Positions 9,177 through 18,263 of a DNA stretch of 64,000 nucleotides are shown here, piece by piece. The stretch is taken from NCBI RefSeq assembly GCF_027706745.1, contig NZ_JAQFWP010000003.1, positions 149,618 to 213,617 on the forward strand, written 5' to 3'. Position 1 is the stretch's first letter; the number at the start of each line of letters is the position of its first letter. Below the pieces are notes generated by a model that saw only the letters and a list, made by a program, of their open reading frames with translations, was not told where the DNA came from and did no database searches. The stretch comes from Nocardiopsis suaedae. GTDB taxonomy: Bacteria; Actinomycetota; Actinomycetes; Streptosporangiales; Streptosporangiaceae. The position numbers and the translations under genes are program-made.

Positions 9177-9201
9177 AGTACCTACTTTTTTGTCGGGTAC
9201 T
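9177..9201. promoter_or_regulatory. inverted-repeat operator between reductase and hxlR-type gene
   Basis: AGTACC at 9177-9182 and its exact complement GGTACT at 9196-9201 form a 6-bp dyad around a 13-bp spacer containing a T6 tract. It sits between two divergent genes, 28 bp before the HxlR-type start. HxlR/DUF24 regulators are known to bind GTAC-containing dyads of this shape. No other dyad of this quality lies in the 122-bp intergenic region, so this is the likely shared operator. Confidence 0.65.
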
Positions 9202-9228
9202 CACCGAAAGGTAAGAATCGGAGGGGCC

Positions 9229-9564
9229 ATGGGGCGGCAGCGCACCTTCGTCTGCGGGCTCGACGCGGCGTTCGCCGTCGTCGGGGGCAAGTGGAAGGCG
9301 CTCCTGCTCTGGGAGCTGGCCCAGGGGGTCCGCCGCTTCGGCGAGCTGCGCCGGGCCCTGGAGGGCATCAGCGAGAAGATGCTCATCCAGCAGCTCCGGG
9401 AGATGGAGCACGACGGCCTCGTGCACCGCGAGGTGTACCGGGAGGTCCCGCCCCGTGTGGAGTACTCCCTGACCGCGTTCGGCCGCTCCCTGAACGCGGC
9501 GATGGAGCCCCTGGGCGCCTGGGGCGACGAGCACAAGGCGCGCATCGAAGAGCTGCACTCCTGA
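9229..9564 (+). CDS. HxlR/DUF24 family winged-helix transcriptional regulator
   Basis: 111 residues from an ATG preceded by GGAGGGG. The whole length is the HxlR winged helix: the GGKWKALLLWEL helix, GVRRFGELRRAL, the ISEKMLIQQLREMEHDGLV recognition region and the PPRVEYSLTAFGRSL wing. There is one Cys near the N-terminus (FVCGLDAAF), matching the conserved redox- or aldehyde-sensing Cys of this family (known for HxlR, YodB and HypR), though the inducer here is unknown. Divergent arrangement with the reductase gene and the operator between them indicate that it regulates the reductase and itself. Confidence 0.9.
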   Translation: MGRQRTFVCGLDAAFAVVGGKWKALLLWELAQGVRRFGELRRALEGISEKMLIQQLREMEHDGLVHREVYREVPPRVEYSLTAFGRSLNAAMEPLGAWGDEHKARIEELHS

Positions 9565-9637
9565 CCCGGCGCCCCTGACGGAGCGCCCCCGGAAAAACCT
9601 TTCGACGCGCGGTGGGCCCGGTGGCAGGCTGGCCGCC

Positions 9638-11281
9638 ATGGGCCATATCGATGTCGCGGGCGTGTCCTACCGGCTCCCCGACGGGGGGACGCTGCTGGAC
9701 GAGGTCTCCTTCCGCGTGGGCGACGGCATGAAGGCGGTGCTCGTCGGCGCCAACGGCAGCGGGAAGACCACCCTTCTGCGCATCATCGCCGGGGACGCCG
9801 AGGCCCATGAGGGCGCCGTCACCCGAAGCGGGCGCATCGGCGTGATGCGCCAGTTCATCGGCTCCCAGGCGTCCGGTGCGCTGCCCGCCGAGGCGACCGT
9901 GCGCGACCTGCTGCTGTCGGTGTCCGCGCCCCCGGTGCGGCGGGCCGGGCAGGAGCTGGACGCCGCCGAACTGGCCATGATGGAGAGCGACTCCGAGGCG
10001 GTGCAGCTCCGCTACGCCCAGGCCCTGTCGGACTGGTCCGACGCCGGGGGCTACGACGCCGAGGTGCTGTGGGACGTGTGCACCGTCGAGGCCATCGGCG
10101 TGCCCTACGCCCGCGCGCACTTCCGGGAGCTGGGCACCCTCTCCGGCGGCGAGCAGAAGCGCCTGGTGCTGGAGGCGCTGCTGCGCGGCCCCGATGACGT
10201 GCTCCTGCTGGACGAGCCCGACAACTACCTGGATGTTCAGGGAAAACGATGGTTGGAGGAGCGGCTCCAGAGCACCCCGAAGACCGTCCTGTTCATCAGC
10301 CACGACCGCGAACTGCTGGCGGCCACCGCCACCCACGTGGTCACCCTGGAGGGCGGCAAGGGGGCCGGGGCGTCGGCGTGGGTGCACGGCGGCGGCTTCG
10401 AGAGCTACCACCGCGCCCGCGAGGACCGCCACGCCCGCTTCGCCGAGCTGCGCCGCCGCTGGGACGAACGCCACACCCGGCTGCGCGAGCTGGTCAAGCG
10501 GCTGCGCCAGAAGGCGGCCAACAACGACGACATGGCCAGCCGCTACCGGGCCGCGCTGACCCGGCTGGCCCGGTTCGAGGACGAGGGGCCGCCGCCCGAG
10601 CCGCCCAAGGCGCAGCGCATCGACATGCGCCTGCGCGGCGGCCGCACCGGTGTGCGCGCCCTCACCTGCACGGACCTGGAGCTGACCGGCCTGATGCGGC
10701 CGTTCTCGGCCGAGGTGTTCTACGGGGAGCGGGTCGGGGTGCTCGGCTCCAACGGCTCGGGCAAGTCGCACTTCCTGCGGCTGCTGGGCGACCCGGAGTC
10801 GGTGGCGCACACCGGGACGGCCAGGCTGGGGGCGCGCGTGGTGCCCGGGCACTTCGCCCAGACCCACCACCACCCGGAGTGGAACGGGCGCACCCTCGCG
10901 GCGATCCTCGAAGAGGACCACGCCATGCCGCTGGACCTGGCCGCACCGGCCCTGCAGCGCTACGAGCTGGTGCACCGGCGCGACACCCGGTTCGACTCCC
11001 TGTCCGGGGGCCAGCAGGCGCGCTTCCAGGTGCTCCTGCTGGAGCTGTCCGGCGCCACCATGCTGCTGCTGGACGAGCCCACGGACAACCTGGACGTCGA
11101 GTCGGCCGAGGCCTTGGAGGCGGCCCTCGAAGGGTTCGAGGGGACCGTGCTGGCCGTCACGCACGACCGGTGGTTCGCGCGCTCCTTCGACCGGTTCCTG
11201 GTGTTCGGCGAGGACGGCGGCGTCTACCCTTCCGATGATCCCGTGTGGGACGAGGGGCGCGTCCGCCGGGCCCGGGCCTGA
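9638..11281 (+). CDS. ABC-F family ATPase
   Basis: 547 residues from an ATG with little Shine-Dalgarno upstream. Two nucleotide-binding domains lie in tandem without membrane segments: Walker A GANGSGKTTLL and signature LSGGEQKRL in the first, GSNGSGKSHFL, LSGGQQARF and LLLDEPTDNLDVES in the second. The Arg/Lys-rich linker between them (KRLRQKAANNDDMASRYRA) matches the ABC-F interdomain arm that enters the ribosomal E/P site. ABC-F proteins act on translation; some protect against ribosome-targeting antibiotics. No resistance or biosynthesis neighbours are present, so resistance function is not claimed. The start of domain 1 (GVSYRLPDGGTLLDEVSF) is normal. Confidence 0.85.
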   Translation: MGHIDVAGVSYRLPDGGTLLDEVSFRVGDGMKAVLVGANGSGKTTLLRIIAGDAEAHEGAVTRSGRIGVMRQFIGSQASGALPAEATVRDLLLSVSAPPVRRAGQELDAAELAMMESDSEAVQLRYAQALSDWSDAGGYDAEVLWDVCTVEAIGVPYARAHFRELGTLSGGEQKRLVLEALLRGPDDVLLLDEPDNYLDVQGKRWLEERLQSTPKTVLFISHDRELLAATATHVVTLEGGKGAGASAWVHGGGFESYHRAREDRHARFAELRRRWDERHTRLRELVKRLRQKAANNDDMASRYRAALTRLARFEDEGPPPEPPKAQRIDMRLRGGRTGVRALTCTDLELTGLMRPFSAEVFYGERVGVLGSNGSGKSHFLRLLGDPESVAHTGTARLGARVVPGHFAQTHHHPEWNGRTLAAILEEDHAMPLDLAAPALQRYELVHRRDTRFDSLSGGQQARFQVLLLELSGATMLLLDEPTDNLDVESAEALEAALEGFEGTVLAVTHDRWFARSFDRFLVFGEDGGVYPSDDPVWDEGRVRRARA

Positions 11282-11360
11282 GGCCGACGGGACAGAGCAC
11301 TGCAAAACCCCGCTAGAGTAGTGGTGGAGCGGGTCGCCCGGAAGGGCGGAACGCGGTGAT

Positions 11361-11435
11361 GGTCCTGTGGAGCAGTTAGGAGTGCTCGCCACCCTGTCAA
11401 GGTGGAGGCCGCGGGTTCAAATCCCGTCAGGACCG
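11361..11435 (+). tRNA. tRNA-Asp (anticodon GTC)
   Basis: The 75-nt sequence folds as a cloverleaf: acceptor stem GGTCCTG with CAGGACC, D arm GAGC/GCTC, anticodon stem CCACC/GGTGG with loop CTGTCAA, and a T arm GCGGG-TTCAAAT-CCCGT. The anticodon GTC reads Asp codons and the discriminator base is G, as expected for tRNA-Asp. CCA is not encoded. A TAGAGT hexamer at 11314-11319 is a plausible -10 box, with only weak -35 similarity upstream. Confidence 0.96.
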
Positions 11436-11442
11436 CAGGTGG

Positions 11443-11469
11443 GGCCCGGAACCGGTACGGTTCCGGGCC
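11443..11469. terminator. hairpin terminator shared by tRNA-Asp and narK
   Basis: GGCCCGGAACCG (11443-11454) pairs perfectly with CGGTTCCGGGCC (11458-11469) around a GTA loop, followed by TTCGTCGT. It lies 8 bp after the tRNA and 18 bp from the end of the convergent narK gene, so it can serve both transcripts. Confidence 0.8.
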
Positions 11470-11487
11470 TTCGTCGTGCGCGGGGGG

Positions 11488-12690
11488 CTATTCGGCGGTG
11501 CGGAACGCCCGGGACGTGTACAGCGCCACCGCCAGGGCCACGGCCGCCAGCAGCACGAACCCGATCGTGTAGGCCCCCGTGGCCTGGTAGACCCCGCCCA
11601 TCACCAGCGGCGGGAAGTACCCGCCCAGGCCGCCGGCCGCGCCGACCAGCCCGGTCACCGTGCCCACCCGGGAGGGCTCGACCAGCTTGGCCAGGAGCGC
11701 GAACACCCCGCCCGTTCCCAGCCCCAGCGCCAGGGCGATGAGCACGAAGGACGCCCCGGCCGGGAACTCGGCCGGCGGGTGGAAGGCCAGCACCACCGCG
11801 AACACGCAGGTGCCGATGAACGAGGCCAGGCAGATCCGCACCGGCCCGAAGCGGTCCGACAGCGTGCCCCCGATCGGCCGCGCGATGACCGCGACCAGCG
11901 CGAACCCGGCGGTGCGCAGCCCGGCCTCGGTCTGGGCGAAGGCGTAGGCGGTGGTCAGCAGCGTCGGCAGGTAGGTGGTGAAGGCCACGAAGCCGCCGAA
12001 GGCCAGCGCGTACAGCAGCGCCATCTGCCAGGTCTCCTTGAGGCGCAGCGCGTCGCGCATGCGGGGCAGCGCCGGTGCGGAGCTCGGCCTCCAGTCCGGG
12101 GCGTTGCGGCTGAACACCCACATGACCGCGCCCATCACCGCCAGGGCGGCGCACATCGCCAGGTGGGTGGCCAACAGCCCCCAGGCCTGCACCAGCACCG
12201 GGGTCAGGAGCGCGGACAGCGCGGTGCCGCCCATCCCGGCCCCGAACACCCCGGTGGCGAACCCCCGGCGGGCGGGCGGGTGCCAGGCGTTGACGAACGG
12301 GATGCCCACCGCGAACGAGGTGCCCGCGACGCCCAGGAAGAAGCCCCACAGCAGCAGCATCGGGTAGGAGCCGCCGGAGAGGCCGACCAGGAGCGTCGGC
12401 ACGATGCTGATGAAGCACAGCGCGGTGAACATCACCCGCCCGCCCAGGCGGTCGGTCAGCGCCCCGACCGGGATCCGGCCCAGCGAGCCCACCAGCACCG
12501 GCACCGCCACCAGCAGCGACGTCTGCGACGGGGAGAGCGAGAGCTGCTCGGAGTAGGTCTTGGACAGCGGCCCCACCAGGTTCCACGCCCAGAAGGTGAG
12601 CGCGAACGCGGCCGTGGCCAGGGCCAGGTTGCCGCCCGCGGTGCCGCGGGCGGCGGCACGCCCTTCGGTGCTGTGCACGGTTCCGCCCAT
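11488..12690 (-). CDS. narK: NarK-type nitrate/nitrite transporter (MFS)
   Basis: 400 residues; the ATG at 12690 follows GAGGGAGG. Twelve hydrophobic segments and MFS loop motifs (GSLGRIPVGALTDRLGG near residue 70, RPIGGTLSDRFGP in the second half) are visible. Gly-rich nitrate-signature helices occur in both halves (FGAGMGGTALSAL and LVGAAGGLGGYFPPL), as in the nitrate-nitrite porter family. It is divergent from narG, with 189 bp between the starts, so uptake of nitrate and/or export of nitrite for the adjacent respiratory reductase is the expected job. Whether it is a proton symporter or antiporter cannot be read from sequence. Confidence 0.92.
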   Translation of the reverse strand: MGGTVHSTEGRAAARGTAGGNLALATAAFALTFWAWNLVGPLSKTYSEQLSLSPSQTSLLVAVPVLVGSLGRIPVGALTDRLGGRVMFTALCFISIVPTLLVGLSGGSYPMLLLWGFFLGVAGTSFAVGIPFVNAWHPPARRGFATGVFGAGMGGTALSALLTPVLVQAWGLLATHLAMCAALAVMGAVMWVFSRNAPDWRPSSAPALPRMRDALRLKETWQMALLYALAFGGFVAFTTYLPTLLTTAYAFAQTEAGLRTAGFALVAVIARPIGGTLSDRFGPVRICLASFIGTCVFAVVLAFHPPAEFPAGASFVLIALALGLGTGGVFALLAKLVEPSRVGTVTGLVGAAGGLGGYFPPLVMGGVYQATGAYTIGFVLLAAVALAVALYTSRAFRTAE

Positions 12691-12879
12691 CTGGACGCCT
12701 CCCTCGACGCGCTCCGAATGCCTTCAGGCTAGGACGATTCCCCGGAGTTTCCCGTGAAGAACGGGACCTGTGCCCCTGGTGTGTCGCGCAAATGCTTTGA
12801 GATCTTCACCCGAGGTGATTGCATTCTCCAAGGGCGTTCGCACGGGGAATCCGGGCGGAGTAAACGGCGGGTGGTATTC

Positions 12880-15800
12880 GTGTCCAATAACGGTAAATCC
12901 GCTGGTGGCGCCGGTTCGGCGGGGGATTTCCTGCTGCGCCTGGGAACACACCTGACGCGCACACCGACCACCGCGGACCTGCGGGCCGGGTTCAAGGAGG
13001 GCGGCCGTGATGCGGACGTGTTCTACCGTGACCGGTGGAGCCACGACAAGGTGGTCCGCTCGACCCACGGCGTGAATTGCACCGGGTCGTGCTCGTGGAA
13101 CGTCTACGTCAAGGACGGGATCATCACCTGGGAGACCCAGGCCACCGACTACCCCTCGGTGGGACCCGACCGCCCCGAGTACGAGCCGCGCGGCTGCCCG
13201 CGCGGCGCCGCGTTCTCCTGGTACACCTACTCGCCCACCCGGGTCCGCCACCCCTACGCCCGCGCCGTGCTGGTCGGCATGTACCGGGAGGCCCGCGAGC
13301 GGCTGGGCGACCCGGTCGCCGCGTGGGCGGAGATCACCACCGACCCCGACAAGCGCCGCCGCTACCAGTCGGCCCGCGGCAAGGGCGGCCTGGTCCGCGT
13401 CACCTGGGACGAGGCCCTGGAGATCGCCGCCGCCGCGCACGTGCACACCATCGCCGCCCACGGGCCGGACCGCGTCGCCGGGTTCTCGCCCATCCCCGCC
13501 ATGTCGCAGGTCTCGCACGGCGTCGGGGCCCGGTTCGTCAACCTGCTCGGCGGCTCCATGCTCTCCTTCTACGACTGGTACGCCGACCTGCCGGTGGCCT
13601 CCCCGCACGTCTTCGGCGACCAGACCGACGTGCCCGAGTCGGGCGACTGGTGGGACGCCGCCTACCTGGTGCTGTGGGGCTCCAACGTGCCGGTGACCCG
13701 CACCCCCGACGCCCACTGGATGGCCGAGGCCCGCTACCGGGGGCAGAAGGTCGTGGTGGTCGCGCCGGACTACAACGACGCCGCCAAGTTCGCCGACGAG
13801 TGGGTGGCCCCCCACCCCGGGACCGACGGCGCGCTCGCCATGGCCATGGGCCACGTGGTGCTGCGCGAGCACTTCGCCGACCGGCGCACCCCCGCCTTCG
13901 ACTCCTACGTGCGCACCTATACCGATCTGCCGTTCCTGGTCCGCCTGGAGGAGCGGGACGGGGCGTGGGTCCCCGGCAAGTTCCTCACCGCCGCCGACCT
14001 GGAGGCCGCCGCGGGCGAGGAGAACGCCGCCTGGAAGCCGCTGCTGGTGGACGAGGGCACCGGGGAGGCCTACGCCCCGAACGGCACCCTGGGCCACCGG
14101 TGGGGCGAGTCCGGGGCCGGCCGGTGGAACCTGGAGCGCGGGGGGCGCACCCCGCTGCTCACCTTCCACGAACCGGACGGACCCGCCGCCGAGGTGGCGC
14201 TCCCCCGGTTCGACACCCCCGAGGGGCGCGGGCGCGAGCTGCGCCGCGGCGTCCCGGTGCGCACCGTCGGCGGGCACACCGTCACCACCGTCTTCGACCT
14301 GATGATGGCCCAGTACGGGGTGGAGCGGGAGGGGCTGCCGGGCACCTGGCCGGTCGGCTACAACGACCCCACCCAGCCGGCCACCCCGGCCTGGCAGGAG
14401 ACCGCCACCGGGGTCCCGGCCGAGCGGGCGGTGCGCATCGCCCGCGAGTTCGCCGCCACCGCCGAGGCCAGCGGCGGCCGGGCGATGATCGTGCTGGGCG
14501 CCGGGACCAACCAGTGGTTCCACGGCGACACCATGTACCGCGCCTTCCTGGGCCTGCTGCTGCTCACCGGCTGCCAGGGGGTCAACGGGGGCGGCTGGGC
14601 GCACTACGTGGGCCAGGAGAAGTGCCGCACCAACGCCGGGTGGGCCGCCTACGCCTCGGCGATGGACTGGACCCGGCCCGCGCGCTTCATGGCGGGCACC
14701 GCCTACTGGTACACCCACACCGACCAGTGGCGCTACGACACCTACGGCGCCGACGCCCTGGCCTCGCCGACGGGCGGCGGCTCGATGGCCGGGCGGCACA
14801 CCGCCGACCTGGTCGCCGCATCCGCCCGCATGGGGTGGATGCCCTCCTACCCGACGTTCGACCGCAACCCGCTGCGCCTGGCCCGGCAGGCCCGGGACGC
14901 CGGGAAGGACCCCGCCGAGTACGTCGTGGACGAGCTGGAGGCCGGGCGCCTGCGCTTCGCCGCCGAGGATCCCGACGCGCCGGAGAACTGGCCGCGCGTG
15001 CTCACCGTGTGGCGGTCCAACCTGCTCGGCTCCTCGGCCAAGGGCAGCGAGTACTTCTCCCGCCACCTGCTGGGCACCGACTCCTCGGTGCAGGGGGAGC
15101 AGGCCCGCGACAGCCACCGCCCCAAGGAGGTGGAGTGGCGCGAGGACGCCCCGGTGGGCAAACTCGACCTGCTGCTCAGCCTGGACTTCCGGATGACCAG
15201 CACCACGCTGATGTCCGACATCGTGCTCCCGGCCGCCACCTGGTACGAGAAGCACGACCTGTCCACCACGGACATGCACCCGTTCGTGCACGCCTTCACC
15301 CCCGCCATCGACCCGCCGTGGGAGGCGCGCACCGACTTCGACGCCTTCCACGGGCTGGCGCGGGTGTTCAGCGCGCTCGCCGAGGACCGCCTGGGCGCCG
15401 CCGAGGACGTCGTGGCCGTTCCGCACGCCCACGACACCCCCGGGGAGATGGCCCAGCCCGGCGGCACCGCCCCGGACTTCCGGCGCACCGGAGAGCGCCC
15501 GGTCCCCGGGCGCACCATGCCGAACCTGGTGGTGGTCGAGCGCGACTACCCGGCCGTGGCCGAGCGCATGGCGGCGCTGGGCCCACTCGCCGAGCGGCTG
15601 GGGCTGCCCGTCAAGGGCGTCTCCTTCACCCCCGACCGCGAGGTGGAGTGGCTGCGCGAACGCAACGGGGCGGTGCGCGGCGGCGTCGCCGACGGGCGGC
15701 CGCTGCTGGACACCGACGTCAAGGCCTGCGAGATGATCCTGGCGCTGTCCGGCACCTCCAACGGGCGCCTGGCCGCCCAGGGGTTCGAGCGGCTCGCCGA

Positions 15801-16575
15801 GCGCACCGGCACCGACTTCTCCGAGCTGATCCACGACGGGGCCGAGCGCCGGGTCGTCTTCTCCGACACCCAGGCCCGCCCCACCCCGGTGGGCGCCAGC
15901 CCCGAGTGGTCGGGCAAGGAGGCCCCGGACCGCCGCTACGCGCCGTTCACGGTGAACGTGGAGAACCACAAGCCCTGGCACACCCTCACCGGCCGCCAGC
16001 ACTTCTACGTCGACCACGACTGGATGCTGGAGTTCGGCGAGGCCCTGCCGGTGTACCGGCCGCCGCTGGACATGCACCGGCTCTTCGGTGAGCCGCGACT
16101 GGGCCCGGACGGGGAGAAGGCGGTGGCGGTGCGCTACCTGACCCCGCACTCCAAGTGGTCCATCCACTCCGAGTACCAGGACAACCTGCTGATGCTCACG
16201 CTCTCCCGCGGCGGACCGGCCCTGTGGATGAGCCCCGCCGACGCCGAGGCCATCGGCGCCCGCGACAACGACTGGGTCGAGGCGGTCAACCGCAACGGGG
16301 TGATCGCCGCCCGCCTGGTGGTCTCGCACCGCATGCCGGCCGGGACCGTGTACATCTACCACGCCCAGGAGCGGGTGGTGGACATGCCCAAGACCGAGAC
16401 GACCGGGCGGCGCGGCGGCATCCACAACTCGCTCACCCGGCTGCTGGTCAAGCCCACCCACCTCATCGGCGGCTACGCCCAGTTCAGCTACGCCTTCAAC
16501 TACATCGGACCGACCGGCAACCAGCGCGACGAGGTCACCGTCGTGCGCAAGCGCACCGGGGAGGTGCGGTACTGA
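12880..16575 (+). CDS. narG: respiratory nitrate reductase alpha subunit
   Basis: About 1231 residues. GTG at 12880 was chosen (mature-looking N-terminus VSNNGKSAGG); GTG 12871 is an alternative, with GGAG 10 nt upstream. The N-terminal HGVNCTGSCSW motif carries the His and Cys ligands of the FS0 4Fe-4S cluster, and RGCPRGAAFSW provides the last Cys. SFYDWYADLP contains the Asp that ligates molybdenum in NarG enzymes. The length matches cytoplasm-facing NarG (about 1230-1250). The protein binds Mo-bis-MGD and reduces nitrate to nitrite with electrons from NarH. No Tat signal is needed or seen beyond the usual NarG N-terminus. It is the first gene of narGHJI. Confidence 0.97.
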   Translation: MSNNGKSAGGAGSAGDFLLRLGTHLTRTPTTADLRAGFKEGGRDADVFYRDRWSHDKVVRSTHGVNCTGSCSWNVYVKDGIITWETQATDYPSVGPDRPEYEPRGCPRGAAFSWYTYSPTRVRHPYARAVLVGMYREARERLGDPVAAWAEITTDPDKRRRYQSARGKGGLVRVTWDEALEIAAAAHVHTIAAHGPDRVAGFSPIPAMSQVSHGVGARFVNLLGGSMLSFYDWYADLPVASPHVFGDQTDVPESGDWWDAAYLVLWGSNVPVTRTPDAHWMAEARYRGQKVVVVAPDYNDAAKFADEWVAPHPGTDGALAMAMGHVVLREHFADRRTPAFDSYVRTYTDLPFLVRLEERDGAWVPGKFLTAADLEAAAGEENAAWKPLLVDEGTGEAYAPNGTLGHRWGESGAGRWNLERGGRTPLLTFHEPDGPAAEVALPRFDTPEGRGRELRRGVPVRTVGGHTVTTVFDLMMAQYGVEREGLPGTWPVGYNDPTQPATPAWQETATGVPAERAVRIAREFAATAEASGGRAMIVLGAGTNQWFHGDTMYRAFLGLLLLTGCQGVNGGGWAHYVGQEKCRTNAGWAAYASAMDWTRPARFMAGTAYWYTHTDQWRYDTYGADALASPTGGGSMAGRHTADLVAASARMGWMPSYPTFDRNPLRLARQARDAGKDPAEYVVDELEAGRLRFAAEDPDAPENWPRVLTVWRSNLLGSSAKGSEYFSRHLLGTDSSVQGEQARDSHRPKEVEWREDAPVGKLDLLLSLDFRMTSTTLMSDIVLPAATWYEKHDLSTTDMHPFVHAFTPAIDPPWEARTDFDAFHGLARVFSALAEDRLGAAEDVVAVPHAHDTPGEMAQPGGTAPDFRRTGERPVPGRTMPNLVVVERDYPAVAERMAALGPLAERLGLPVKGVSFTPDREVEWLRERNGAVRGGVADGRPLLDTDVKACEMILALSGTSNGRLAAQGFERLAERTGTDFSELIHDGAERRVVFSDTQARPTPVGASPEWSGKEAPDRRYAPFTVNVENHKPWHTLTGRQHFYVDHDWMLEFGEALPVYRPPLDMHRLFGEPRLGPDGEKAVAVRYLTPHSKWSIHSEYQDNLLMLTLSRGGPALWMSPADAEAIGARDNDWVEAVNRNGVIAARLVVSHRMPAGTVYIYHAQERVVDMPKTETTGRRGGIHNSLTRLLVKPTHLIGGYAQFSYAFNYIGPTGNQRDEVTVVRKRTGEVRY

Positions 16576-18263
16576 TGGGGCGCGTGATGGCCCAGGTGGC
16601 CATGGTGATGAACCTGGACAAGTGCATCGGCTGCCACACCTGCTCGGTCACCTGCAAGCAGGCCTGGACCAACCGCAGCGGGGTCGAGTACGCCTGGTTC
16701 AACAACGTGGAGACCCGGCCGGGGCAGGGCTACCCGCGCCGCTGGGAGGACCAGGGGCGGTGGAAGGGCGGCTGGACCCGCACCCGCGGGGGCCGCCTCA
16801 CGCTGCGGGCCGGGGGGCGGCTGAAGAAGCTGGCCACGCTCTTCGCCAACCCGCTCATGCCCTCCATCCACGACTACTACGAGCCCTGGACCTACGACTA
16901 CGGACACCTCATCACCGCGCCGCTGGGCGATGACATCCCGGTGGCGCGGCCGCGCTCCCTGCTCACCGGCGAGCCGATGCAGGTCACCTGGAGCGCCAAC
17001 TGGGACGACGACCTGGCGGGCGGCCCCGAGCTGGCCGCGCAGGACCCGATCGTGCAGCAGGTGGGCGACCGCGTCCGGCTCGAATTCGAGCAGACGTTCA
17101 TGTTCTACCTGCCGCGCATCTGCGAGCACTGCCTCAACCCGTCGTGCGTGGCGTCCTGCCCGAGCGGGGCGATGTACAAGCGCGCGGAGGACGGCATCGT
17201 CCTGGTCGACCAGGACAGGTGCCGCGGCTGGCGGATGTGCGTCACCGGCTGCCCGTACAAGAAGGTCTACTTCAACCACAAGACCGGCAAGGCCGAGAAG
17301 TGCACGCTGTGCTATCCGAGGATCGAGGTGGGCATGCCCACCATCTGCTCGGAGACCTGCGTGGGGCGCCTGCGCTACCTCGGGGTGGTCCTCTACGACG
17401 CCGAAAGGGTGGGCGCGGCCGCCGCCGTCGAGGACGAGCACGAGCTCTACCCGGCGCAGCTCGACCTCCTCCTCGACCCGGACGACCCCGACGTGCAGGA
17501 GGCCGCCCGGCGCGACGGCATCCCCGACGCGTGGCTCGCCGCGGCCCGGCGGTCGCCCGTCTACACACTGATCAAGCGCCACCGTGTGGCCCTGCCGCTG
17601 CACCCGGAGTACCGGACCATGCCCATGGTCTGGTACATCCCGCCCCTGTCCCCCGTGGTCGACGCCGTCAGCGGGACCGGCCACGACGGCGAGGACGCCG
17701 ACAACCTCTTCGGCGCCATCGACGCCCTGCGCATCCCCGTCGAATACCTCGCCGGACTCTTCACCGCCGGAGACCCCGCACCCGTGGAGAACTCCCTGCG
17801 CACTCTGGCCGCCCTGCGCTCCCACATGCGCCGCGTCAACCTGGGCCAGGAGCGCGATCCGTCCATCGCCGAGGCCGCCGGGACCACCGGCGACCGCCTG
17901 GAGGATCTGTACCGGCTGCTCGCGCTCGCCAAGTACGACGACCGCTACGTCATCCCCACCGCATACGGCGTCGACGACGCCGACCGCGGGGTGATCGAGG
18001 AGATCGGCTGCAGCCTCGACTTCGAATCCGGTCCGGGCATGGGCGGCATGGGCGCGGCGCACGGCCGCGCCCCCGCGCCGCCGTTCGGGGAGGCGTCGGG
18101 GCGGCCCGACCCGGCGAGCGTGGAGACCTTCCACGCCCTGCGTACGCGCCAGACCAGCGACGCCCCCGCGGACCGCGCCGACCTGAAAGGACGGGTGAAC
18201 CTGTTGAACTGGGACGGCAACGGCAGGCCGGAAGGGCTCTTCCCGCCGAAGGAGGAGCCGTGA
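16575..18263 (+). CDS. narH: respiratory nitrate reductase beta subunit
   Basis: 562 residues. The ATG shares one base with the narG TGA (TGATG), so translation is coupled. Four Cys groups for iron-sulfur clusters are present: CIGCHTCSVTCKQAW near residue 20, CEHCLNPSCVASCPSGA near 185, CRGWRMCVTGCPYKK near 220 where Trp replaces a Cys (the known signature of the 3Fe-4S centre), and CTLCYPR near 250. It passes electrons from the NarI hemes to NarG. The C-terminus is longer and Gly/Ala-rich, as in actinobacterial homologues. Confidence 0.97.
   Translation: MGRVMAQVAMVMNLDKCIGCHTCSVTCKQAWTNRSGVEYAWFNNVETRPGQGYPRRWEDQGRWKGGWTRTRGGRLTLRAGGRLKKLATLFANPLMPSIHDYYEPWTYDYGHLITAPLGDDIPVARPRSLLTGEPMQVTWSANWDDDLAGGPELAAQDPIVQQVGDRVRLEFEQTFMFYLPRICEHCLNPSCVASCPSGAMYKRAEDGIVLVDQDRCRGWRMCVTGCPYKKVYFNHKTGKAEKCTLCYPRIEVGMPTICSETCVGRLRYLGVVLYDAERVGAAAAVEDEHELYPAQLDLLLDPDDPDVQEAARRDGIPDAWLAAARRSPVYTLIKRHRVALPLHPEYRTMPMVWYIPPLSPVVDAVSGTGHDGEDADNLFGAIDALRIPVEYLAGLFTAGDPAPVENSLRTLAALRSHMRRVNLGQERDPSIAEAAGTTGDRLEDLYRLLALAKYDDRYVIPTAYGVDDADRGVIEEIGCSLDFESGPGMGGMGAAHGRAPAPPFGEASGRPDPASVETFHALRTRQTSDAPADRADLKGRVNLLNWDGNGRPEGLFPPKEEP

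Noticed and set aside
9638..11281. ABC-F protein as an antibiotic resistance determinant
   Set aside because: No producer or resistance neighbours are present and ABC-F members have many housekeeping roles; the sequence alone does not decide.
12691..12879. FNR/Crp-like site between narK and narG (TTTGAGATCTTCACC)
   Set aside because: Only one half-site fits the TTGAT or TGTGA consensus and no symmetric partner is present, so oxygen control cannot be claimed from sequence.
12724..16461. A 1245-codon open frame on the reverse strand over narG
   Set aside because: Its translation is Gly/Val/Leu/Arg-rich with no motif and lies exactly antisense to a clear narG; such long frames arise from GC-rich third positions.
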